The position numbers were made by a program, and so were the translations under genes. From Arcticibacter tournemirensis (GTDB lineage: Bacteria > Bacteroidota > Bacteroidia > Sphingobacteriales > Sphingobacteriaceae), in the NCBI RefSeq assembly GCF_006716645.1, contig NZ_VFPL01000001.1, forward strand, positions 2,294,001-2,358,000: a stretch of DNA of 64,000 nucleotides. The letters are read 5' to 3'. Below are positions 45,621 through 54,065 of this stretch, piece by piece. Below the pieces are notes generated by a model, which made no database searches, was not told the origin of the DNA, and was given only the letters and a program-made list of their open reading frames with translations. How positions within the stretch are numbered: position 1 is the first letter of the stretch; every line of letters starts with the position of its first letter.

Positions 45621-47308
45621 TAAATAATATAAATAAGGACGAGCGGCAGTTTAAGCCCGAATTGTTCCTGCACCCTATGGAGAAATGGCATCTCTATAGT
45701 GAGTTTAAGGAAGGCATTAACACAGGCGGACGCGTTGAATATGTGTGGTTATTTGGCATCATCGGAGTTTTTGTACTGTTTCTGGCTTGTATTAATTTCA
45801 TGAACCTGAGCACTGCAAGGTCAGAAAAAAGAGCCCGGGAAGTAGGAGTTCTGAAGTCGATTGGTTGTGACAGGAAAACCCTCATTTTTCAATTCTTCGG
45901 CGAGTCGATGTTGCTCGCTTTTCTAGCATTGGTGTTCGCTCTTTTCCTGGTATATCTAAGCTTGCCTGCGTTTAATTTAATAGCAGATAAAAAGATAGTG
46001 ATCCCTGTAGCAGATGTATTTTTCTGGCTGAGCTGCATCGGTTTTACCTTCGTTACCGGGATTGTCGCTGGGAGCTATCCTGCCCTATACCTCTCTTCAT
46101 TTAAACCTGTTAAGGTATTGAAAGGCACTTTCAGAACAGGGAAGGCCGCTGCTATTCCGCGGAAGGTGCTGGTGGTGATACAGTTCTCGGTGTCGGTGAT
46201 GCTGATTATCGGCACGATTGTAGTTTTTCGGCAAATACAACTTACCAGGAACCGGCCGATTGGTTATTCGCCCGCCGGACTCATATCGGTTACTTCTTAT
46301 ACCAATGATATTCACAACCATTTCGATGCACTGCGTAATGAGTTAATGGGTTCTGGCTTTGTAGTAGATATGGCCGAATCGAACAGCCCGCTAACCGGCA
46401 TCAACAGCAATTCAAGCGGTTTAACCTGGAAGGGAAAAGACCCCAGCATGCCTGCCGATTTCGGAACGGTAGGAGTTAGTCAAAGCTTTGGAAATACCGT
46501 GGGCTGGCAGTTTAAAGACGGCCGGGATTTTTCTGGAGAACTTGCGACAGACAGTTCTGTTTTAATAATAAACGAGGCGGCAGTGAAGTATATGGGCATA
46601 AAAAACCCGGTAGGTGAGACACTTCATTGGGGAAAAGATTACCGCATAGCGGGTGTGATTAAGGATATGGTGATGCAGTCGCCTTACGAGCCATCAAAGC
46701 CTACTGTCTTTTATTTGCGCGACGATCCGGGGGAAACTGTCACCCTCCGCATTAACCCGTCTAAGGGTATAAAAGAATCGCTTCGTTTTATTGAGGGCAT
46801 CTATAAAAAATATTCGCCTGAGAGTCCTTTTGAATACACATTTGCCGATGCAGAGTACGGCAGGAAGTTTGAAGGGGAAGAGCGTATTGGCCGTCTCGCA
46901 GGAGCTTTTGCGGTTCTGGCTATTTTTATCAGTTGTCTGGGCCTCTTAGGTATGGCCGCCTTTACTGCCGAGCAGCGGACAAAGGAAATTGGGGTACGAA
47001 AGGTACTGGGCGCCACCGTTCTGCAACTATGGCAAATGATGTCGACCGACTTTGCGCTATTGGTAATCATATCTTTTTGTATCGCAGCTCCTATGGCTTA
47101 TTGGCTAATGGATCTTTGGCTACAGAAATTCTCCTTCCGTTCTGATATTCCTTTCTGGATCTTCCTGTTGTCGGGCACCGGGCTCCTCCTTGTCACGTTG
47201 CTCACAACAAGCGCTCACATCATTCGCGTTGCTGTGAGTAATCCGGTGAAAAGCCTTCGTTCGGAATGATTTTTTTATACCTTTACCTATACCAAACCGA
47301 CAGGGATT

Positions 47309-47737
47309 ATGAAATTTAGATCCGATACCGATATCTTCTTTGACGTGTTCATATTTGGACCTGTTCTGATACTCCTGATACCGTTGTCAGAAATAATCAT
47401 AAATATCAACGATAGCTCAGCAATTCTTTCGCTGATTGTTATTCTGGCGGTTATTGCGTTTTTCGTATGGGTGCGGTTCGGCACCTATTACGTGATTAAA
47501 GAATCTCAGTTGCTCTACCGCAGCGGGCCAATAAGGGGATCGATTGACATTCAATCAGTTCATACATTAATCAAAAACAAGACCCTCTGGGTGGGAACGA
47601 AACCGGCCCTGGCGAGGAAAGGAATTATCCTGAAATATAACAAGTACGACGACATCTACATATCACCCAAAAACAAAGACCAGTTTATTGCAGAACTTTT
47701 GAAAAGAAACAATAATATACAGGTTGAGGAGTCTTAA
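47309..47737 (+). CDS. Membrane-anchored PH-domain (bPH) protein
   Basis: 142 residues. Two N-terminal helices (VFIFGPVLILLIPLSEIIIN and SAILSLIVILAVIAFFVWV), then a short bacterial PH domain: VRFGTYYVIKESQLLYRSGP, IDIQSVHTLIKNKT, ALARKGIILKYNKYDDIYIS. The general role is unknown. It lies 39 nt after the split permease, same direction, so IS-derived transcription could reach it. Confidence 0.7.
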   Translation: MKFRSDTDIFFDVFIFGPVLILLIPLSEIIININDSSAILSLIVILAVIAFFVWVRFGTYYVIKESQLLYRSGPIRGSIDIQSVHTLIKNKTLWVGTKPALARKGIILKYNKYDDIYISPKNKDQFIAELLKRNNNIQVEES

Positions 47738-47763
47738 TATTAACTCATTTTTCGGACAGAACA

Positions 47764-48210
47764 ATGCTTAACGATACCTTAAAAAAACTGTACAGCAGAG
47801 ACCTTGTTAAATTAAAACAGGAGTTGGAATTATATAACAACGAAGATAACATCTGGAATATCAGCAAGGATATTTTAAACTCTGCCGGAAATCTAAGCCT
47901 TCATCTTATAGGAAACCTCAATACATATATAGGAGCTGAACTGGGCGGCACCGGCTATGTAAGAAACAGACCCGAAGAATTTTCACTGAAGAATGTCCCC
48001 CGCCAGGAATTGATCAGTAAAATAGAGCGTACTATCGAAATGATCGACGCTGTACTTCCTTCGCTCACTGAAGATCAATTAAAAAGCGAATACCCACAGG
48101 CTGTGTCTGTTGGCAAAGTATCAACAGAATATTTTCTCGTTCATCTCGCGACCCATTTAAGCTATCATTTAGGGCAGGTAAATTATCACAGAAGACTGCT
48201 GGATTACTGA
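47764..48210 (+). CDS. DinB-superfamily protein (DUF1572-like)
   Basis: 148 residues, four-helix-bundle pattern. Three His positions fit the DinB metal site: LSLHLIGNLNTYIG, then FLVHLATHLSYHLGQVNYHR with the last two. Such proteins act as thiol transferases in some cases; the substrate is unknown here. Starts 27 nt after the PH-domain gene and may share its transcript. Confidence 0.8.
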   Translation: MLNDTLKKLYSRDLVKLKQELELYNNEDNIWNISKDILNSAGNLSLHLIGNLNTYIGAELGGTGYVRNRPEEFSLKNVPRQELISKIERTIEMIDAVLPSLTEDQLKSEYPQAVSVGKVSTEYFLVHLATHLSYHLGQVNYHRRLLDY

Positions 48211-48259
48211 TGCCTTAACCGTGAAATTTTGAGGGCTGTTCTTTTGAAGCTCTGTGCTG

Positions 48260-48622
48260 CTACAAAGGCAATATTCTTATCCTTTGAGAAGTTTCATCAA
48301 TTATTATCAGCGCCCCTTTTTGTAAAACTTCTTCATAACGCTGGAGTACGGGAATTAAGATATTCTTAAGGTGACTAACTGTAACGTCCTGCGTTCTCAC
48401 CTGAATCACGCTAGGCTTATCGGCACGTGTTAAAGCCAAGGCCGTTCCAAAGTCAAGATCATGAGAGAAAACAATATAATCATGTTCTTTTGCCCATTGA
48501 ATCAGCAATACATCCGGAGCATCATACTTACCAATGGTACTCCAGTGAACAGCAGATATTCCACTCTCTTGCATAACTTCAACCCATTCGGGCGATAAGT
48601 TCATGTCGATTAAAATTCTCAT
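48260..48622 (-). CDS. DUF5615 PIN-like nuclease-fold protein (toxin-like)
   Basis: 120 residues. N-terminal RILIDMNLSPEWVEVMQESG, then HWSTIGKYDAPDVLLIQWAK, and DYIVFSHDLDFGTALALTRA: the three acidic clusters (D5, D35 region, D52/D54) that define DUF5615 in the PIN-like clan. Its start overlaps the DUF433 stop by 4 nt (ATGA), so the two are co-translated. Pairs of DUF433 and DUF5615 behave like type II toxin-antitoxin modules by context; no activity data are implied by the sequence alone. Confidence 0.87.
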   Translation of the reverse strand: MRILIDMNLSPEWVEVMQESGISAVHWSTIGKYDAPDVLLIQWAKEHDYIVFSHDLDFGTALALTRADKPSVIQVRTQDVTVSHLKNILIPVLQRYEEVLQKGALIIIDETSQRIRILPL

Positions 48623-48849
48623 GCCCTGGCAAGCGGAACCTCAATTTCTTCAGAACGCCAGGCTGCATAAGAAAGAGCCTCGCTGAGATCTTCAAACTCC
48701 ATATATGGATACATTTTTAGAATCTCTTCAGCGGTGTATCCAGATGCAAGCAAACCAATTACGGTACCAACAGTAACCCTTAGGCCTCTAATACATGGCT
48801 TTCCGCCCATAACGTTTGGATCAAGAGTAATTCTTGTTAAATGCTTCAT
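48619..48849 (-). CDS. DUF433 antitoxin-like protein
   Basis: 76 residues. RITLDPNVMGGKPCIRGLRV is the DUF433 signature, followed by TVGTVIGLLASGYTAEEILK and a short helix pair typical of its helix-turn-helix fold. First gene of the pair with the DUF5615 protein. Its upstream has TATTTTTG on the minus strand (48866-48873), a likely -7 box 16 nt before the start. Confidence 0.88.
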   Translation of the reverse strand: MKHLTRITLDPNVMGGKPCIRGLRVTVGTVIGLLASGYTAEEILKMYPYMEFEDLSEALSYAAWRSEEIEVPLARA

Positions 48850-48940
48850 TTCTCAAGTGTTTATACAAAAATACATATATAAAGTGAATAAACCGGGAAA
48901 GACTGATGCCTTGCGAAAGCCGTAACCGCGCATAAACTAA

Positions 48941-49606
48941 TCAGATGATCCAGTGATCCTTACAGTAAGCAATCAGCTGTTCGTTCTTGGAGAAGCCCAA
49001 AGCATCCCGGATCTGCCCCAACCGCTTTTCCACGCTGCTTAAGCTGCACGCTTTGAAGCCCTTTTGCTCCAGGACAAAAGGGATATTTTTCTGGTAAGTG
49101 CCCTGCGCCAGTTCAGAAATAATGATGATATCATAATTCGTAAAGTCGTGCGCATTCTTTGCCCGGACGGCCTGTTGAAATTCACCTGGAATATAAATCT
49201 GGTGTTTCGCGATCTGACTAAGAGCCTGCCTCATATCCTCTTCATCACGCGGACCTTTAGGCACATACCCATTGATCTCAAAACGCTCATAGAGGCTTCC
49301 GGCAATAGCAGGCTGATCTTCAGCAGAAAATACCAATATTTTCAGTCTCGGCTGAAGTCTCCTGGCGGCAGCGATCAGTTCGGTGCCGTTGTGCAGTTTT
49401 TGTTCTTTCCGGTCTTCACGGAACGAGAGATCGGTAATCAAAAGGTCGAAAGGAGTGCTCTCGCGGAGAGCGATCTCCAGCAACTTAAATGCATCGTCGC
49501 AATAATGAGCCTGCCGGATTTCAACAGTACCCAATGCTGTTAAAGTTTGCTTAACCCAGCTATTGACACTATGATGGTCTTCGGCGATTAAAACACGTTC
49601 AAACAT
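48941..49606 (-). CDS. Response regulator with divergent C-terminal output domain
   Basis: 221 residues from the ATG at 49606, ten nt after the kinase stop; a longer frame to 49672 overlaps the kinase and is unlikely. Receiver domain: AEDHHSVNSWVKQTL, phospho-Asp in DLLITDLSFREDR, Ser in LKILVFSAEDQ and Lys in GYVPKGPRDEED. The C-terminal 60 residues (YDIIIISELAQGTYQKNIPF, ACSLSSVEKRLGQIRDAL) look like a shifted LuxR/NarL HTH (ISELAQG... VEKRL) that has diverged. Works with the TPR kinase upstream. Confidence 0.85.
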   Translation of the reverse strand: MFERVLIAEDHHSVNSWVKQTLTALGTVEIRQAHYCDDAFKLLEIALRESTPFDLLITDLSFREDRKEQKLHNGTELIAAARRLQPRLKILVFSAEDQPAIAGSLYERFEINGYVPKGPRDEEDMRQALSQIAKHQIYIPGEFQQAVRAKNAHDFTNYDIIIISELAQGTYQKNIPFVLEQKGFKACSLSSVEKRLGQIRDALGFSKNEQLIAYCKDHWII

Positions 49607-49616
49607 AATAATCTGT

Positions 49617-51287
49617 TTATGCAAAGGGAAAGGAGATATCGATCCTAAGTCCTTTTCCCTCGTTTGCGCCAAAAATAATACGGCCGCGGATAGAATTTAT
49701 ACGGGTTCCCGTATTTGTTAACCCATTCTGATGAACGGTGCCAGGCTCTATACCAATGCCATCGTCGATATAAGTTATGTGGCAGGTATCACCCTTTGCT
49801 TCAAATTTCACAACCACATTTGCAGCCCGGCTATGCTTCTGCATATTGACCATCATTTCCTGCAGGACATATTTCAATTCCAGTTTCGCTTCTGCGCCCA
49901 CCCTTTGCCACAAAGCCTGTTCATTGCCCACTACCAATACTTTGGTGTTTTCCGTTCCGAAGGATTTTAGCAGATCGCCGATTCTTGCCGGGAAAAATTC
50001 ATCAGTATCGGCCAGTATTTCGTAGGAGATGTTCCTCGATCGCTTGTACACAAGCTCCGTGTGGCTCTGTAACCAGCTCCTATCCAGCACCTCGTCATGT
50101 TTGATCCTTTTCATGAGCAGATAGATGTCATTAGAAAGAGAATCATGCACATCTTTAGACGCCTTACGCCGGGTTTCCAAAATGGCCTCCTGTTTTTCCA
50201 GCTCTTTTCGTTTTTTCCACTTGTTGTATCGCATGCGCGCCACAATCATTAAAATCAACAGTACGACAAAAGCACTAATGAGTAATACATTGCGCACTAC
50301 CAGCTGATATTTTTTCTCTGCGTTATCTTTTTGAAGCTTCAGGTTCTCTGTTTGATTTCGCTCTACATCATACCGTATCAGGGCGAACTGGTTCCCGGCA
50401 GCTCTCCGTGCATTTACCAGGCTATCATTCAATTGCTGATATTTTCCGAAAAAAGCCTTGGCCGCCTTTGGCTCACTCAGCCGGATCAGATACCCCAATG
50501 CTTCCAGTTCATCATCCGGACTTCCAATTTGCCTGGCAGCTTCGTGCATAGCCTTTGCATAAAACAACGCAGAATCAGGACGGGACTGCGTATAATACTC
50601 AGCCAGGTGTGCAAAGCTAGCGCTCAGGCCCCACAGGTCCTTTTCATCCCGGCGAATTTTCAATGCTCTCAATAACTCTCCTAATGGATTATAGTCGGGA
50701 TGATGTCGCCATTTGCTGATCGCCATATTCGTTAATATCCGGGCATACGTTTTTTTACGCGCAGTCTGAGGCAAGATCTTCGAATATATTTTTAAGGCTT
50801 CCGGATAGTTGTTCATTCTTTGATAGGCCAGGGCCTTGTTATTATAGATTGCCAACCGGAATTTATGGTCATTCGAGAACCTGAGTGCCAGATCAAAGTA
50901 ACCCGGAGCAACAGTATAGTGTTGTAATTTTATGCTTGCAACTCCCAGTTCGTTATAATCAGAAGCCAGGCATTTATAGTGTTTTTCATTACGGTGATCT
51001 AGAAACCGAAGCGACATAGACAGGCTTTCCTGGGCGCCGAAATAGTCACCCGCGTCCGACTGAATAACAGCCATCTCGTTGTAGGCTATAGCTATCTGCA
51101 GGCTATCTTTCGAAGCTGTGGCTACTTTGTTCAGATAGTAAAATGCAGAATCATTTTGCTTATCCAAAAACGACTCGGCCTTTTGAAGCTCAGGAGAAAT
51201 AATGATAGGTGGCGGAGGCGGATCCTCCCGTCGGCATGCTAAAAAGCCGGTGATTAGCAATAGAAGAAGTGACAGGCGGTAATACAC
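49617..51287 (-). CDS. TPR-containing lipoprotein histidine kinase
   Basis: 556 residues. Lipoprotein-like N-terminus (LLLLLITGFLACRREDPPPP, Cys18), then about six TPR helices (40-290: GDYFGAQESLSMSLRF, APGYFDLALRFSND, YPEALKIYSKILPQ), a transmembrane helix (VVRNVLLISAFVVLLILMIV), a DHp of the HisKA_3 type with DVHDSLSND, and an ATPase domain with EMMVNMQKHSRAANVVVKFE, DDGIGIEPGT and GLTNTGTRINSIRGRI. Common in Bacteroidota as a partner of NarL-type regulators. Signal unknown. Operon with the response regulator. Confidence 0.9.
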   Translation of the reverse strand: MYYRLSLLLLLITGFLACRREDPPPPPIIISPELQKAESFLDKQNDSAFYYLNKVATASKDSLQIAIAYNEMAVIQSDAGDYFGAQESLSMSLRFLDHRNEKHYKCLASDYNELGVASIKLQHYTVAPGYFDLALRFSNDHKFRLAIYNNKALAYQRMNNYPEALKIYSKILPQTARKKTYARILTNMAISKWRHHPDYNPLGELLRALKIRRDEKDLWGLSASFAHLAEYYTQSRPDSALFYAKAMHEAARQIGSPDDELEALGYLIRLSEPKAAKAFFGKYQQLNDSLVNARRAAGNQFALIRYDVERNQTENLKLQKDNAEKKYQLVVRNVLLISAFVVLLILMIVARMRYNKWKKRKELEKQEAILETRRKASKDVHDSLSNDIYLLMKRIKHDEVLDRSWLQSHTELVYKRSRNISYEILADTDEFFPARIGDLLKSFGTENTKVLVVGNEQALWQRVGAEAKLELKYVLQEMMVNMQKHSRAANVVVKFEAKGDTCHITYIDDGIGIEPGTVHQNGLTNTGTRINSIRGRIIFGANEGKGLRIDISFPFA

Positions 51288-51379
51288 TGTTTTTTAGGCA
51301 AAATAACAAAAAATTAAAACTCCTGACATACACCTGTCATAAGGCCCGCCGACATTTGTGTCAAATAAAATAAAAACAA

Positions 51380-51793
51380 ATGATAAATCTCGTTTCGATC
51401 AGGATCATTACTGAAAATGTAGGTAAACTTTTAGAGTTTTATGAGCATATAACCGAAGTTAAGGGCATTCGCTTTACAGATGACTTTGCAGAATTACAAA
51501 CTGCTCATGGAACACTCGCTATTGGCAGTACGAGAACATTGCAGCTCTTCGGCGGATCGGAAGTAGCTAAAGCAGCCCAAAACCACACGGCAATAATTGA
51601 ATTCATTACAACCGATGTAGACAAGTTCTATCAGGAGGAATCTGTGTTTCTGGCACCCTATTTAGTGCAGGAGCCAACGACAATGCCATGGGGCAACCGT
51701 TCACTACTGTTCCGCGATCCGGATGGTAATCTCGTCAATTTTTTTACCCCGCTTAGCGCAGAGGCCATTAAAAAATTTGAAGGTAAGATTTAA
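51380..51793 (+). CDS. VOC-superfamily protein
   Basis: 137 residues. Single VOC module: LVSIRIITENVGKLLEFYEHI, IIEFITTDVDKFYQEE, and SLLFRDPDGNLVNFFTP with the DPDGN turn. Similar layout to bleomycin-resistance/dioxygenase folds; ligand unknown. Divergent from the TPR kinase. Downstream gene debris begins 9 nt after its stop. Confidence 0.85.
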   Translation: MINLVSIRIITENVGKLLEFYEHITEVKGIRFTDDFAELQTAHGTLAIGSTRTLQLFGGSEVAKAAQNHTAIIEFITTDVDKFYQEESVFLAPYLVQEPTTMPWGNRSLLFRDPDGNLVNFFTPLSAEAIKKFEGKI

Positions 51794-51801
51794 CAGCGGA
51801 G

Positions 51802-51942
51802 CTAGTGGTCGCCACCCGGTATGATTTCGAGCCGGGAATTCTTAATATGAGAATGAATTAACATGGTGTGCTGTTTCTTCACTACATCAAATTCACCTGC
51901 AGCTACCAGTACAGGTACGGCGATACGTGTATAATCCTTACC
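51802..51942 (-). pseudogene. C-terminal remnant of an alpha/beta hydrolase
   Basis: On the minus strand: TRIAVPVLVAAGEFDVVKKQ, then HTMLIHSHIKNSRLEIIPGG and DH before a stop at 51802-51804. The pieces vPvLv.GeFDvv and iiPGGDH match the last strand and the catalytic Asp/His of alpha/beta hydrolases, but the nucleophile region and the rest are missing. Its other end abuts a long palindrome. Confidence 0.6.
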
Positions 51943-51953
51943 CCTCTTTAGGG

Positions 51954-51998
51954 AAGATGCCTCAGTTGTTCGGAATTTCCGAACAACTGAGGCATCTT
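51954..51998. repeat. 22-bp perfect inverted repeat containing a rhuM piece
   Basis: Two 22-base arms (51954-51975 and 51977-51998) with one central T are exact complements. The central 27 bp and the following ATCTTATGACACTAACTT are also in the rhuM remnant 840 bp downstream (52795-52852), where the arms are only 13 bp. Thus a second copy of rhuM sequence has extended symmetry. Confidence 0.75.
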
Positions 51999-52044
51999 AT
52001 GACACTAACTTAACTATACGATGTTATCGTTAGGCCGTTTAAAG

Positions 52045-52077
52045 TTTTGCTTCAAATAGAAATTTTTAGGATATTTG
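52045..52077 (+). promoter_or_regulatory. Promoter just before small ORF 52082
   Basis: TTTTG (52045-52049), spacer 20 nt, GATATTTG (52070-52077; one mismatch to TAnnTTTG). The ATG at 52082 is only 5 nt after the -7 box, so the mRNA may be leaderless or nearly so. Confidence 0.45.
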
Positions 52078-52081
52078 TAGT

Positions 52082-52258
52082 ATGAAAGCAGTGAAAAAAA
52101 CAGCTACGGATAAATCTGCCGGCGGTAAAAAAGCTGCCGATAATAAAGATAATCCTTTTTTTAAATTGATGGAGGACAAAAAGCGTATTGCCAAAGCGGT
52201 AAGTGAAAACGTGTCATTGTCATCACTTGAGGATATTAAGTTTGTCCGCCCTCTATGA
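52082..52258 (+). CDS. Small basic protein, partner of DUF6169 gene
   Basis: 58 residues. Lysine-rich N-terminus, then DNPFFKLMEDKKRIAKAVSE, NVSLSSLEDIKFVRPL. The ending SLKDIKFV.PL is a recurrent C-terminus of very small Bacteroidota genes that precede larger toxin-like or DUF genes. It overlaps the DUF6169 start by 17 nt in another frame, so co-translation is likely. An antitoxin-like role is inference from size and layout only. Confidence 0.6.
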   Translation: MKAVKKTATDKSAGGKKAADNKDNPFFKLMEDKKRIAKAVSENVSLSSLEDIKFVRPL

Positions 52259-52652
52259 CATAGAAAAAGCCGACGACGGCACTTCTTATAAGTTCACTAC
52301 AACTTCCGGATTAGTTTACGTTGCTTATTTTACTGAGTTTATCCTGCTCGATGTTAATGGCGAGGAAATTCAGGTCGTTTCATTCGGTTTTGCCTGTGAC
52401 CGCCCCGATGAAACAAAAAGGCATGATAGTCGGGTCAAATTGACGATCATTTATATTGTTGAAGAATTTTTTGCGACTCAATCAGATGAAGCACTTTTGT
52501 ATATGTGCGTGGATGGTGACGGTAAAGGTAAAGGGCATAATCGCTATATTACCTTCGGGCGCTGGTTTCGGGAGGCAGGCGGCCTGTTGGAGAAATATAA
52601 TTTTGCATCCAGGGATCCCAAGGCCCGCTTCTATAGTTATTGGGGACTATAG
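52242..52652 (+). CDS. DUF6169 family protein
   Basis: 136 residues if read from the TTG at 52242 (GAGG nine bases before), inside the end of the small upstream gene. A longer frame from GTG at 52203 adds 13 unlikely residues. DUF6169 pattern: SYKFTTTSGLVYVAYFTEFI, VVSFGFACDRPDETKRHDSR, VKLTIIYIVEEFFATQSDEA, LLYMCVDGDGKGKGHNRYIT, FGRWFREAGG. Function unknown; found with small antitoxin-like partners. Directly after the stop begins a rhuM remnant in the same frame. Confidence 0.72.
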   Translation: MSALYDIEKADDGTSYKFTTTSGLVYVAYFTEFILLDVNGEEIQVVSFGFACDRPDETKRHDSRVKLTIIYIVEEFFATQSDEALLYMCVDGDGKGKGHNRYITFGRWFREAGGLLEKYNFASRDPKARFYSYWGL

Positions 52653-52964
52653 ATCTTAAAAATTGATACTCGTTTACAGGATGAAACCGTCTGGCTATCG
52701 CAGGCACAACTTTGTGAACTATTTCAAAAGTCGAAAGCAACAGTAAGCGAACATATTAAAAATGTTTTCGAGGAAGAAGAATTAGATGCCGGTACAGTTG
52801 TTCGGAATTTCCGAACAACTGCTTCTGACGGTAAATCTTATGACACTAACTTCTATAATCAATCCGGCGACTTCAAAGATCATTCCGAAGGCAGTCGTTC
52901 GGGAACCAAGGGCAATGGTTTTGATAGCCGGGCGTTTGAAGAGTTCAGTTCATTCTGTCGTTAA
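52653..52964 (+). pseudogene. rhuM (virulence RhuM family) N-terminal remnant
   Basis: Open frame directly after the DUF6169 stop, without a good start. LQDETVWLSQAQLCELFQKS, KATVSEHIKNVFEEEELDAG, TVVRNFRTTASDGKSYDTNF are the first domain of RhuM, the DNA-binding part. Similarity ends at YDTNFYN (about 52860), before the ISVGYRV block that should follow; the remaining frame to 52964 is unrelated. The full gene is about 330 residues. Confidence 0.75.
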
Positions 52965-53045
52965 GTTGTGTAAATTTGTTATAATGATAGTTACCATCGC
53001 ATAATCCGGCGAACCGTTGCTGACATATACAAACGGACAGGTCTA

Positions 53046-53639
53046 ATGACAGTTAAATTAAAAGACATATCTTCTGAAGACATTGGTGATGTTTTATTGA
53101 AAGCAGAGAAATCGTTTGGCTTTAAGTTCAGCGACGACGAACTCAAGGATGTAAAGACATTCGGCGAACTATGTGACATTATTACGCACAAGACCCAGGG
53201 TGTTAATTCTGACGACTGTACCACGCAACAGGCATTTTATAAGCTCAGGGGAGCGATAGGCACAGCTCTTCAAATCGATAAAAAAGAGTTGACTGTTGAT
53301 ATGAAGTTGGAGGATCTGTTTCCACGAAAGCACAGACGAAGACAAATCAGAGAAGTTGAACTTATTTTAGGTTTTCAGGTCAAGGTGCTACAGCCGAAAC
53401 AACTGTTAGTAACCCTGCTTATTGTCTTTCTATGTGCGTCTCTAATTGGATTGTTCTTTGATTGGCAGGCAGCGCTTGCAGGCTTATTACTATCAATTGC
53501 CGGATTCCGAATTTCGGAAAGATTTGGAAAGGAGTTTAGTCTTGAAACAATCGGACAACTTACGGAGAAGATTGCAAGAGAAAATTATAAAAAAGTAAGG
53601 CGTAACGCAGAAACAATAAACCGGGTTGAGGGGATTTGA
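53046..53639 (+). CDS. Membrane protein with acyl-carrier-like N-terminal region
   Basis: 197 residues. Residues about 5-95 (SSEDIGDVLLKAEKSFGFKF, SDDELKDVKTFGELCDIITH, LEDLFPRKHRRRQIREVELI) resemble the four-helix shape of acyl carrier proteins. A DSL serine for phosphopantetheine attachment is not seen. Two hydrophobic segments follow (LLVTLLIVFLCASLIGLFF and AALAGLLLSIAGFRI). A TAAATTTG box at 52971-52978 may be its -7 element. Role unknown; two secreted proteins follow. Confidence 0.6.
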   Translation: MTVKLKDISSEDIGDVLLKAEKSFGFKFSDDELKDVKTFGELCDIITHKTQGVNSDDCTTQQAFYKLRGAIGTALQIDKKELTVDMKLEDLFPRKHRRRQIREVELILGFQVKVLQPKQLLVTLLIVFLCASLIGLFFDWQAALAGLLLSIAGFRISERFGKEFSLETIGQLTEKIARENYKKVRRNAETINRVEGI

Positions 53640-53676
53640 TTGTAGAGAAACGTAATAATAATGGTATTTTAGTGCA

Positions 53677-54057
53677 ATGAAACTGAAGAACTTTATCCTC
53701 TGTCTTATAATATCTGCTCCCATTATAAGTTATGCACAGCCAACCGATCCTGCACTTATAAAAAAGCTTAGCGTTAACGGATTTTGCCTTTGTAAAACAT
53801 CCCTAAGCAACCTGAAGCAATCATTGCCCGACTTAAGGCAAGTAGAAGTAGAGGAAATGGATTTACCCAAAAAATGTTTCGGGCAAGACTCCAGATATAT
53901 AGCAGGTACAGGTTATGTTTCTGATAAGCAGGCAGGGATAGTATTTCAAAAAGATCCGGAAACGGACTATATCAGTAAGATTAGATTGACCCGGCAGTTT
54001 AAAGGGAACTTACCCGACGGTCATTACATCGATTTAGGTTCGCTCCGCTTAAAATAA
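53677..54057 (+). CDS. Small secreted protein of unknown function
   Basis: 126 residues with a signal peptide (LKNFILCLIISAPIISYAQ). Body includes GFCLCKTSLSNLKQSLPDLR and LPKKCFGQDSRYIAGTGYVS; three Cys could make one disulfide. No family recognised. It lies 8 nt before the following C39-like gene and 37 nt after the membrane protein, so the three genes may form one operon. Confidence 0.65.
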   Translation: MKLKNFILCLIISAPIISYAQPTDPALIKKLSVNGFCLCKTSLSNLKQSLPDLRQVEVEEMDLPKKCFGQDSRYIAGTGYVSDKQAGIVFQKDPETDYISKIRLTRQFKGNLPDGHYIDLGSLRLK

Positions 54058-54065
54058 TGTAAATC

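Larger units (their letters stand above)
43844..47269 (+). pseudogene. FtsX/MacB-type permease gene split by an insertion sequence
   Basis: The 5' part (43844-44584) encodes RSFFKNKVQSFVNIAGLTAG and the start of the MacB periplasmic domain up to IKNVKLNN. The 3' part (from 45629) continues INKDERQFKPELFLHPMEKW, then the FtsX helices, KRAREVGVLKSIGCDRKTL, and RTKEIGVRKVLGATVLQLWQ to the end SNPVKSLRSE. Removing the IS and one 8-bp duplication restores one frame of about 793 residues, matching the intact paralogue at 13093-15525. So the gene was whole and the insertion is recent. The permease is probably inactive, unless the two halves are made separately. Confidence 0.93.
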
